From Lytechinus variegatus (lineage: Eukaryota > Echinodermata > Echinoidea > Temnopleuroida > Toxopneustidae): a stretch of 64,000 nt of DNA. The position numbers and the translations under genes are program-made. Positions 11,701 to 23,700 of the stretch are shown one piece after another. Numbering within the stretch: the first letter of the stretch is position 1; each line of letters begins with the position of its first letter. The DNA is taken from NCBI RefSeq assembly GCF_018143015.1, contig NC_054756.1, positions 13,610,402 through 13,674,401 of the forward strand, given 5' to 3'. The notes under the pieces are model-generated. The model saw only the letters and a program-made list of their open reading frames with translations, had not been told where the DNA came from and searched no databases.

Positions 11701-14700
11701 TAGAAAGGGTTCGCCAGTCATAATAATGGTCGCCAGTCATAATAGGAGAAAGGGTTCGCCAGTCATAATGGTAGATGAGGGTCGCTAGTCATAATAGTAG
11801 ATGGGGTTCGCCAGTCATAATAATGGATGAGGGTCGCCAGTCATAATAGTACATTGTAAAAAATAAGGTGCTAATTTAGCGCTTACAGTGATTGTATAGT
11901 GATTGCACTGGGAGTGTTGGTTTTCTAGTTTAAATTTGAACTAGAAAATCAGCACTAGTAGTACAGTCACTATACAAGCACTGTAAGTGCTGAATTAGCA
12001 ATTAATTTTTACAGTGTAGTAGGGGTTTGCTAGTCATAATAGTAGATGAGGGTCGCAAGTCTTATTAGTAGAAGAGGGTCGCTAACCATGATAGTGGAAG
12101 GGGTTCGCCTGTCAGTAGAAGGGAACTTTGCTACATAATAGCTGAGGTGGGCGCAAAGCGTGAGAACACAAAAAAATGTGATTTTCAAGCCTAATATGTA
12201 TTATATTGTAGTTCAAAAAGGGTATTTAATTTCGAATAAGAGCACATTTTTATTTTGAAAAATGGGATTTTTTTTAAATCATAACCAGCAGGAGCTATTA
12301 AAAATGACACCCTTTAGAAAGATAAATTATCTCATGTTATTGACATTACTTTTGAAAAAAGAGCACATTTCATTTTGCCAAAAGGCTTTTTCCTTTTGAA
12401 AAAGGGCATTTTTTTTTACCTACGGCGATTTTTTTTTCATCATAACCAGCAGAAGTTGTTAGAAATGACACCCTCCCCTAAAAAAAAATCAAATTATCTT
12501 TAGGCGAAAAGGTGTAGATTGTGAATGATTCCAATAACAAGGAAATCTTCTTTGAATATATGCATTTAAGATAGTGTTGACCTAAACCTGTACCACAGTA
12601 TTTTCTAAAAGCCTTTTTTTTTAATAGAGGTTTTTTTTTAAGAAAAATGTCTTTTCTATCTATATTATACTTTTTTTTAGTTGATGTTGAATATGATATG
12701 AGCATGAAATTATTCCTTCATATTATATATTTCATTTTTTGAAAAGGAAAAAAAACAAATATTCATTGTTTACAGGACACTCATTTTGTAAAGGATTTGG
12801 AAGAAAGCATCTTAAAGGAGTGGGAGGAAGGTTTTTTTCTCATATATATCATCTAATGCAATGCTATATTATTTGATAAAAACATACAACTTGTTATTAA
12901 GAGAGTAAAATGCGACACTGATGGAAAGTATGTTCCTTATTTCATTGATTTCATTGTATGGGCAAAATGACCCTAAATTTTTTAGATGTATTGAAAGTAT
13001 CTTATTGGACTATGATGATCCTCATAAAATCCTATGTGGTGATTGGAACCTGGTCCAAAGTTTTGAGTCAGTGAGTTAATTTAGTTGATCCATGGCGTCA
13101 GTTAAATCCAAATCCAAAATGTTATACTTGGAGACAGCCCACACCATTGAAGCAAAGTAGAAAACATTATTTTTTTGATATCTTCAGATATTATTTCTTT
13201 GGTTAGAAAATGTGATATTTTTATTTATTTATTTTTTTTTTTTTAAACAAGTGCACACCTAGTTACCAATAATGCATACAGCATTTCCATTTATTTGAAA
13301 GCAGGATAAAAGAGCATTGTAGATTAAATGCCTTGCTCACGGGCATAGCTGCTGCGGCCGGGGATCGAACCCCGGACTTTCCATGTATAGCCAGGCGCCT
13401 TAGACCACTCGGCCACGGCACCTCCACGATATCCTAAATATTGATTTAGGATATCGTACCGATCACACAATGATCAGTTTAGAGATTGTGTTAGCTAAAT
13501 GTTTTTACAGTATCTTGATATTGTCTTCATGGTAAAGCTTTTGAAACTGTTAGAAAAGAGAAACTCAGATTTATTATTGATTATCAGTTGTTTTTTTATA
13601 CACTGTTCATAGGCGGATCTAGGGGGTCCGAGGGGCCCACCCCCCCCCCCCCCATTGGCGGAGCAAAAATATTAAAAGGGGGGAAGAAAGAAAGAAAGAA
13701 AGAGAGAAAAAAAAGAAAAAGAAGGGAAAAGAGAGGAGAAAAAAAGAAGGGGAAACACAAGAAGAGGAAGACGAGTGAATAAAATAAGATGAGGGGAAGC
13801 CTAGGAAAATGATTTTTAAAATCCTTAATGTCACTATAAAAAAAAATCTCTTGCGCTTCTCGCTTGCATTGCATGTAAGGTGATTTACATATCAATATGG
13901 AGATTGAAATATTAAAATTTGAAGTCAACATAGAAAACATATTTCAGCTCAGAAATCGTACTTTCATTATTTTGTTTGATTTACAAAGTGATTTTTAAAA
14001 AGTGCTCAGCAAAACTTTTTGTTTTATGGTCTGAATTTTTAAAAATTTCGGCTCGCGATTATGTAAAATGAGTAAAATGAAAGGATCAATTTAAAAAAAG
14101 TTTCATCAAAATCGGTTATGAAATAAGCAAGTTATGGGAGTTTGAAAACTCTTGTTGTACTTTCTAAGGGCATCCTTAAATTGGCAAACGTGCTTCAATA
14201 TGGCTGATTTTGTGGACAACTCTCCATTTGTTTTGTACACAAATTTTCAGATTTTCCTCATTATCTTTCAAGTTGCATCTTGCCTCCTTCTGAGCACAAC
14301 ATATGTCATGGGAAAATATAATCCACACAATATATGTCAAGGTCAGGAGGTGATAATGTGAAATATGTAAAATAAAGGGGAAAATCTGAAAATATGTGTA
14401 CAAAACAAATGGAGAGTTGTCCACAAAATCAGCCATTCAGTCAATTCTGCTCGCGCTTCACGTTCGTAGTAGTTATTTGCATGCACATCTTTTTCAGAAA
14501 AAATACAAAGGATTTCCAAAAAATTAGCTCGCGCTTCGCGCTCACATTATATAAATAAAGATGATATTGTCTATAAATGTTCATTCATAGGAATAAAGCT
14601 AAGAAGTGAGTATTAGGATTACCCCTTCAAAGAAACCAAAAATTATCTTCGAGTGGCCGATCGGGGAAAATATGTCTGAAAAAAATTCCGCCCCCCCCCC

Positions 14701-17700
14701 TATTCAACATTTGTTGAATTGATTCATGATAATGGTACAGTATTGCAAGAACAAACAGACATCTTAAGAGAAATTGGGTCATATAATGAACAGTTATATA
14801 AATATAAATATCATGGAAATAGTGATGCTGAAGAACTTTTTTTTATCTTATTAGAGAAGAGAGTTTCCATAGTCTTACAGAGGAAAACGATTCTTCTTTA
14901 GGAGAAATATCTTACAGTGAAGTTGATTTTGCATTAAAAAAATATGAAAAATAATAAGCCTCCTGGACGAGATGGATTTACAACTGATTTTTTTAAAGCA
15001 TTCTTTCAGGACTTAGGTATATTCTTGGTACGAAGTATGAATTTTGCTTATATTTCTGGAAAATTATCCATCTCACAAACAATAATGGCTTGATAACATT
15101 AATTCCTTAAGGTGACAAAGTAAGACATTTCATCAAAAATTGGAGATCAGTTTCATTGTTGAATGTTGTTTGTAAACTGTTGTAAAGTTGTATTGCTCAC
15201 AGACTTTAAAAAGTATTACCATATAATTATTCATGTTAATCAATCAGGATTCTTGTCTGGACGATTTATTGGTGAAAATAGGAAAATTTTGTATTATTTA
15301 ATTGTGTATATGGAGAAGAAACATATTCCTGATTTCTGATTTTTCATGATTTTTTGTTTAAAACGCTTTCCATTTTTAAATTTGGCAAATCTTTCATGAC
15401 ATGAATAAAAATACTTGATCAGAATGCATTTTCTAGTGTTATAGTCAATGGGCAAATGACATTAAGATTTGTTTTTGTTAAGCGCTAGAAGTCTTGGGTT
15501 GTTAATTCGAAATTAACACTCTGCCAAACGAATTTATGTTGGCTTAAAAGAATACAAAGTTCTTTAAAATGCGGATGACACAGTTTATTTCTCAATGGTG
15601 CAGCTGCCAGTTTCTGTAATGTACTAAATATTTTGGATTCATTTGCTAAATGTAGTGGGTTGAAGGTCAATACGCAAAATCTACCATATACCTCAGCTAC
15701 CATTTTGACTGGCGAACCCCTTCTACTATTATGAAAATCGACCCCCATCTACTATTATGACTGGCGAACCCTTTCTTCTATTATGACTGGCGACCCCAAT
15801 CCATTATTATGATTGGCGAACCCTTTCTACTATTATGAATAGCGACCCTCATCTACCATTATGACTGGCGAACCCCTTCTACTGTTGACTGGCGAACCCC
15901 TTTTAGTATTATGACTGGTGACCCTCATCCATTATTATGACTGGCGAACCCTTTCTGCTATTATGAATAGCGACCCTCATCTACCATTATGACTGGCGAA
16001 CCCCTTCTACTTTTATGAATAGCGACCCTAATCTACCATTATGACTGGCGAACCCCTTCTACTTTTATGACGGGCGAACCCCTTTTAGTATTTTGACTGG
16101 CGACCCTCATCCATTTTTATGACTGGCGAACCCATTCTCCTATTATGACCGGCGACCCTCATTCATTATTATGACTTCCGAACCCTTTCTACTATTATTA
16201 ATAGCGACTCTCATCTACCATTATGACTGGCGAACCCCTTTTATTATTATGACTGGCGACCCTGATCTATTATTATGACTGGCGAACCCTTTCTACTATT
16301 ATGAATAGCGACCCTCATCTACCATTATGACTGGCGAACCCCTTCTACTGTTATGACTGGCGAACCCCTTTTAGTATTATGACTGGTGACCCTCATCCAT
16401 TATTATGACTGGCGAACCCTTTCTGCTATTATAAATAGCGACAGTCATCTACCATTATGACTGGCGAACCCCTTCTACTTTTATGAATAGCGACCTTAAT
16501 CTACCATTATGACTGGCGAACCCCTTCTACTTTTATGACGGGCGAACCCCTTTTAGTATTTTGACTGGCGACCCTCATCCATTATTATGACTGGCGACCC
16601 TCATCCATTATTATGACTGGCGAACCCTTTCTACTATTATGAATAGCGACCCCTATCTACCATTATGACTTGCGAACCCCTTCTACCATTATGACTGGCG
16701 AACCCCTTCTACTTTTATGACTGGCGAACCCTTTCTACTATTATGAATAGCGACCCCCATCTACCATTATGACTGGCGAACCCCTTCTACTTTTATGACG
16801 GGCGAACCCCTTTTAGTATTTTGACTGGCGACCCTCATCCATTATTATGACTGGCGACCCTCATCCATTATTATGACTGGCGAACCCTTTCTACTATTAT
16901 GAATAGCGACCCCTATCTACCATTATGACTTGCGAACCCCTTCTACTTTTATGACTGGCGAACCCTTTCTACTATTATGAATAGCGACCCCCATCTACCA
17001 TTATGACTTGCGAACCCCTTCTACCATTATGACTGGCGAACCCCTTCTACTTTTATGACTGGCGAACCCTTTTTAGTATTATGACTGGCGACCCTCATCC
17101 ATTATTATGACTGGCGAACCCTTTCTCCTATTATGACTGGCGACCCTCATTCCTTATTATGACTGGCGAACCCTTTCTACTATTATGAATAGCGACCCTC
17201 ATCTACCATTATGACTGGCGAACCCCTTCTACTATTATGAATAGCGACCCTCATCTACCATTATGACTGGCGAACCCCTTCTACTATTATGAATAGCGAC
17301 CCTCATCTACCATTATGACTTGCGAACCCCTTCTACTATTATGACTGGCGAACCCCTTTTAGTATTATAACTGGCGACCCTCATCCATTATTATGACTGG
17401 CGAACCCTTTCTCCTATTATGACTGGCGACCCTCATCCATTATTATGACTGGCGACCCTCATTCCTTATTATGACTGGCGAACCCTTTCTACTATTATGA
17501 ATAGCGACCCTCATCTACCATTATGACTGGCGAACCCCTTCTACTATTATGAATAGCGACCCTCATCTACCATTATGACTGGCGAACCCCTTCTACTATT
17601 ATGAATAGCGACCCTCATCTACCATTATGACTGGCGAACCCCTTCTACTTTTATGTCTGGCGAACCCCTTTTAGTATTATGACTGGCGACCCTCATCCAT

Positions 17701-20700
17701 TATTATGACTGGCGAACCCTTTCTCCTATTATGACTGGCGACCCTCATCCATTATTATGACTGGCGAACCCTTTCTACTATTATGAATAGCGACCCTCAT
17801 CAACCATTATGACTTGCGAACCCCTTCTACTATTATGACTAGCGAACCCCTTTTAGTATTATGACTGGCGACCCTCATCCATTATTATGACTGGCGAACC
17901 CTTTCTCCTATTATGACTGGCGACCCTCATCCATTATTATGACTGGCGACCCTCATCCATTATTATGACTGGCGAACCCTTTCTACTATTATGAATAGCG
18001 ACCCCCATCTACCATTATGACTTGCGAACCCCTTCTACCATTATGACTGGCGAACCCCTTCTACTTTTATGACTGGCGAACCCTTTTTAGTATTATGACT
18101 GGCGACCCTCATCCATTATTATGACTGGCGAACCCTTTCTCCTATTATGACTGGCGACCCTCATTCCTTATTATGACTGGCGAACCCTTTCTACTATTAT
18201 GAATAGCGACCCTCATCTACCATTATGACTGGCGAACCCCTTCTACTATTATGAATAGCGACCCTCATCTACCATTATGACTGGCGAACCCCTTCTACTA
18301 TTATGAATAGCGACCCTCATCTACCATTATGACTTGCGAACCCCTTCTACTATTATGACTGGCAAACCCCTTTTAGTATTATAACTGGCGACCCTCATCC
18401 ATTATTATGACTGGCGAACCCTTTCTCCTATTATGACTGGCGACCCTCATCCATTATTATGACTGGCGACCCTCATTCCTTATTATGACTGGCGAACCCT
18501 TTCTACTATTATGAATAGCGACCCTCATCTACCATTATGACTGGCGAACCCCTTCTACTATTATGAATAGCGACCCTCATCTACCATTATGACTGGCGAA
18601 CCCTTTCTACTATTATGAATAGCAACCCTCATCTACCATTATGACTGGCGAACCCCTTCTACTATTATGAATGGCGACCCTCATCTACCATTATGACTGG
18701 CGAACCCCTTCTACTTTTATGTCTGGCGAACCCCTTTTAGTATTATGACTGGCGACCCTCATCCATTATTATGACTGGCGAACCCTTTCTCCTATTATGA
18801 CTGGCGACCCTCATCCATTATTATGACTGGCGAACCCTTTCTACTATTATGAATAGCGACCCTCATCTACCATTATGACTTGCGAACCCCTTCTACTATT
18901 ATGACTAGCGAACCCCTTTTAGTATTATGACTGGCGACCCTCATCCATTATTATGACTGGCGAACCCTTTCTCCTATTATGACTGGCGACCCTCATCCAT
19001 TATTATGACTGGCGACCCTCATCCATTATTATGACTGGCGAACCCTTTCTACTATTATGAATAGCGACCCCCATCTACCATTATGACTTGCGAACCCCTT
19101 CTACCATTATGACTGGCGAACCCCTTCTACTTTTATGACTGGCGAACCCTTTTTAGTATTATGACTGGCGACCCTCATCCATTATTATGACTGGCGAACC
19201 CTTTCTCCTATTATGACTGGCGACCCTCATTCCTTATTATGACTGGCGAACCCTTTCTACTATTATGAATAGCGACCCTCATCTACCATTATGACTGGCG
19301 AACCCCTTCTACTATTATGAATAGCGACCCTCATCTACCATTATGACTGGCGAACCCCTTCTACTATTATGAATAGCGACCCTCATCTACCATTATGACT
19401 TGCGAACCCCTTCTACTATTATGACTGGCGAACCCCTTCTACTATTATGAATAGCGACTCTCATCTACCATTATGACTGGCGAACCCCTTTTACTATTAT
19501 GACTGGCGACCCTGATCTATTATTATGACTGGCGAACCCTTTCTACTATTATGAATAGCGACCCTCATCTACCATTATGACTGGCGAACCCCTTCTACTA
19601 TTATGAATAGCGACCCTCATCTACCATTATGACTGGCGAACCCCTTCTACTATTATGAATAGCGACCCTCATCTACCATTATGACTGGCGAACCCCTTCT
19701 ACTATTATGAATAGCGACCCTCATCTACCATTATGACTGGCGAACCCCTTCTACTTTTATGATTGGCGAACCCCTTTTAGTATTATGACTGGCGACCCTC
19801 ATCCATTATTATGACTGGCGAACCCTTTCTCCTATTATGACTGGCGACCCTCATCCGTTATTATGACTGGCGACCCTCATCCATTATTATGACTGACGAA
19901 CCCTTTCTCCTATTATGACTGGCGACCCTCATCTACCATTATGACTGGCGAACCCCTTCTACTATTATGAATAGCGACCCTCATCTACCATTATGACTGG
20001 CGAACCCCTTCTACTATTATGAATAGCGACCCTCATCTACCATTATGACTGGCGAACCCCTTCTACTTTTATGACTGGCGAACCCCTTTTATTATTATGA
20101 CTGGCGACCCTCATCCATTATTATGACTGGCGACCCTCATCCATTATTATGACTGGCGAACCCTTTCTACTATTATGAATAGCGACCCTCATCTACCATT
20201 ATGACTTGCGAACCCCTTCTACAATTATGACTGGCGAACCCCTTTTATTATTATGACTGGCGACCCTCATGTATTATTATGACTGACGAACCCCTTCTAC
20301 TATTATGACTGGCGACCCTCATCACCTATTATGACTGGCGACCCTTATGATTAATGTAGCCTCTTCCTTTTTATGACTAGCGACCCTTATCTAGTATTAT
20401 GAATACCGACCCTCGTTGTTGATTATGACTAGCGATCCTTATGATCAATTACCCTTATGGTCCATTATGAATAGCGACCCTTATCTTGCATTATGAAAAT
20501 CGGACCTTATGACCCATGGTCCTTATGACCTTATGACTAGCGACCCCTTTTGCCTATTATGACTAGCGAGCTTTTGGGTATAGGATTTTACACGTTATGA
20601 CTAGCGGTCCTTATGACCAGTCAGTATTATGACTTATGGTCCTTATGACTGACGGGCTTATCCCGATTAGGCGACCCTAAAAAATGTTAAACCTGTATCT

Positions 20701-23700
20701 GGGGAATCTTTATTGGATACATGTAATGGAGAGCAAATGAAAAAGAAATTACCAAATCAAAAATGTATTATTAGGCAAAGCCAATATCCTGTATGGTTTT
20801 ATCATGTTTTACAATACATGTACATGTACTTTATTTTCACTTTTATTTTCTCCAGCTGATTACTGCGTTGGTCTTGTGATTGTGTTCTGTTTCCTGCTAA
20901 TCACCACCATGATGATGAAGGGGATCATTCAGTATCGCTCCGGGTACATCCTACCATTCTTCTGTCTTCAGCTCTTTGATTTCTTCATCACGTTCCTAAC
21001 CTGCATCGGTGTCATGTCCTACTATCCTGACTTTGACTATGAAGACAGCCCTAAATTCCCCTACAACCAGGTACAATGCAATGACGACAAGCAATTACAT
21101 GTACATGTATGCAGTAGAAATTATCAATATTCTGCCATAGTTAGAATAATGATTTTCTAAATAATCTTCAATATTGTTTGCAACAGATCTTTGGGCAACT
21201 CTAGAAAGAATGATTGCCCCAAAGCATGCATTTTGGGGGAAATTTAGGGCAGATCTGTACTGTCATGAGGGCAAAGTTGCCCATCGTGCCCTCGTGTATT
21301 TCCTATGCTGCAGTTGTGTAAGAAATATAAATTTTTAAATTTTCATTCTGATTTTGGGACCTTAACATTGACTTTAAATCCCCTTTTTGATCTTATGTGT
21401 CAGGCCAAGGAACTTCTGTCTTTATGATGTTAGAAAGTGCAAACATGATATGCTATAAGTACATGATGCGAAACAAGCTATTCTTTCTATCACCATCTGT
21501 TACACACTATTGATTTTTAGTCACATTTGGACAATTTGTCATTTTTGTTCATTTTTTAGTAACTCGTATTGCTGGTTTGATCTCATTCAAGTGATTAAAG
21601 GTCAAGTCCTCAGAAAAATGTTGATTTGAATCAATAGAGAAAAATCAGACAAGCACAATGATGAAAATTTCATCAAAATCGGATGTAAAATAAAAAAGTT
21701 ATGACATTTCAAAGTTTCGCTTATTTTTAACAAAATAGTTATATGAATCAGCCAGTTACATCCAATGAGAGAGTCGATGATGTCACTCACTATTTCTTTT
21801 GTTTTTTATTGTTTGAATTATACAATATTTCAATTTTTACGAATTTGATGATTAGGACCTCCATGCCTGAAGCACAAAATGTTAAAATAATGGAATTCCA
21901 CATGTTCAGGGAGGAATGAAACTTCTTTTTACATGACAATGATGAGAAAATAAAAATATTTCATATACCGGTGATAAAATACAAAAGAAATAGTGACTGA
22001 GGGATGTCATCAGATCCTCATTTGCATACCGACCAAGATGTACATATAATGAACAGGTAACTGTTTTGTGAAATGAAGCGAAACTTTAAAATGCCATAAC
22101 TTTCTTATTTTACATTCCAATCTTATTTTACATCCAACTTTCAGTGTTATGCTTGTTGAATTTTTCTTTTTATTTAACTCAAGTTTGCGTTGGGGTGAAC
22201 TATGCATTCTGAGTTATAATTTGTTATATTGCCATTTAACCTTTGACCCTAGGAATTCATGCACTGGAAGGAGAACCTACCTGTTAGCAAGTATGACATT
22301 GAATCACCATGGTTTACATTCATCGCTCTTGCAATTTTCCTCGCAATCATGTTATTTAAGGTAAGTGTTCTATTAACTGCCAGACAGTAGGTCCTACATG
22401 TAAAGGGATAGAAAGATAGGTTGGTTGATAGATAAGACAGTTATGTAAACACAATATTTTTCATAACTGTCTTTCAGATTTTTGATCCCTTAGCAAAGCA
22501 GAAAACATTCTTAAGTTATTATATTGATTGGGAAAAAAAAAGTCATAGATAGATAGATACATGTAGGTAGATGTAGGTTCATGAAGGTGTACATGTACAG
22601 TGTATGCACATTTTCTTTGTGAATAATGTAGGACAATGTATACTTGTGTGATTTACACTGTAATTGTAGCATTGAATTTATACAGAGATATATGTAAGGC
22701 AATAGCTTCTTGGAAATATTACCTTCGCAGATGTTATCATATCCTTCACTACGTCAAAGGTTTTGTAACTGGAGAGAAACGTGCATAGTTTACACTAATT
22801 CTTAGACTTGGTATGTGTTCACTGTTTCATCATACATGTACATTGTACTTAAAACCCATTCATGCCAGATGTATAGTTTACCAGTTGAAGAAAAGATTTG
22901 AGTGTTTACATGCATTTGGAATGATAGATGATGACAGTGTACTAGTACATGTAAATTACATTATTGACCTTTATGAAAGTTTGAATCAGGCTTGAAATAT
23001 ATACATACAACACTGTAGTACTACCCCGATGGGGTCACTCACCAGCAGAGGGGGACGCGTATGACCGTTACCATAAATGCAAGTAACCCCCTATTGCAGT
23101 CAATTTCAAGGACATTTCGTGAAATTTACCCCCCTATTTTCACGCAAAACAAGGACAAAATTGCGGTAAAATGGTACCTTGAAACACCCCTAATTATAAG
23201 ATTGTAAGGACACTTTTGCCCATTTCGCAAACTTACCCCTATTTACCATATTTCAAGGACAGGGCATTTATACCCTTTCCTCATTAGAGGAAATTGCAAC
23301 ACAGGCGTCAGAGTGCTCAGTCCTTAAAGATAACCAAGAGCCATGTCATACTGATACAATAATCCAAAAGAACTTTATTTTTCTTGAAAAATAAGAAAAG
23401 TAGAATTCTTTGTAAAAATAAATGTAGAGTTGTCCACATAAAGATACAGAGCATGATGAGCGCGCCCTCTGCGGCTGGTGGCTCGGCGACGGATTTTACT
23501 TCCCGTGATCGTACTCCCCCTTTTCCTGACCCCTATTTCTATCAGATCGAGGACGGTAAGCACCCCTATTTTCACTACTTCGAGGAGTGTTCTGTCCACG
23601 GACGTTCCGTGAAATTGACCCCTTTTCCCGCAATTTTGGTAACGGTCATGCGGTCCCCAAGTCATATTGAGTAACCCCTGCGGGAGTACTACAGATACCT

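Larger units (their letters stand above)
12123..15702. other. Loop of the foldback element
   Basis: The single-copy centre between the arms. It holds AT-rich sequence with two related segments about 180 bp apart (ATCATAACCAGCAG at about 12281 and 12440), then a decayed LINE with nested insertions. Apart from the LINE there is no coding potential, and no transposase motif was recognised. Confidence 0.7.
12780..15702 (+). mobile_element. Decayed Tx1/L1-like LINE (endonuclease and RT remnants)
   Basis: Conceptual translation gives AP-endonuclease pieces: LCGDWNLV near 13036, then LVDPWRQLNPNPKCYTWRQP near 13083-13141, typical of L1/Tx1 elements. RYRTDH-type endonuclease end sequence follows near 13440. 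After interruptions, RT pieces appear: PPGRDGFTTDFF near 14960, NWRSVSLLNVVCKL near 15140, NQSGFLSGRFIGEN near 15240 and ADDT near 15570. Many stops and frame changes show it is dead and old. It is interrupted by a SINE (about 13215-13432) and another repeat (about 13610-14704), and its 3' end stops where the right arm begins, so its 3' end was lost or overrun by the array. Confidence 0.75.
8202..20664. mobile_element. Giant foldback-type (FB/TU-like) transposable element, 12.46 kb
   Basis: Two long arms of the same tandem repeat face each other: the left reads TCGCCAGTCATAAT and the right ATTATGACTGGCGA. The tips match as GGGTCCACCCGCCAGTCATA versus GGGATAAGCCCGTCAGTCAT (right end complemented). 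The flanks carry a perfect 9-bp direct repeat, GATTAGGCG. Long inverted repeats made of tandem units, distinct outer and inner domains and a 9-bp duplication are hallmarks of Drosophila FB; sea urchin TU elements are similar with smaller arms. The loop (12123-15702) has no transposase, so the copy is inferred to be non-autonomous. It sits in a LAPTM4 intron between exons A and B. An inverted satellite without transposition is the alternative, but does not explain the duplication. Confidence 0.8.

Noticed and set aside
8202-12122. CRISPR-like regular repeats
   Set aside because: The spacer parts are themselves repeated and there is no unique spacer set or cas gene; it is a eukaryotic tandem array.
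13337-13424. tRNA-Leu or tRNA-Ser gene
   Set aside because: A and B boxes are present but the acceptor stem pairs poorly and a SINE body and A-rich tail follow.
8202-20664. Telomere-like or centromeric satellite
   Set aside because: The GAGGGTCGC unit is not a telomere repeat, and paired inverted arrays with a target duplication in a gene intron point to a transposable element.
23375-23674. Two 96-codon ORFs on opposite strands
   Set aside because: Both lie in an inverted-repeat element and match no protein family known to me.
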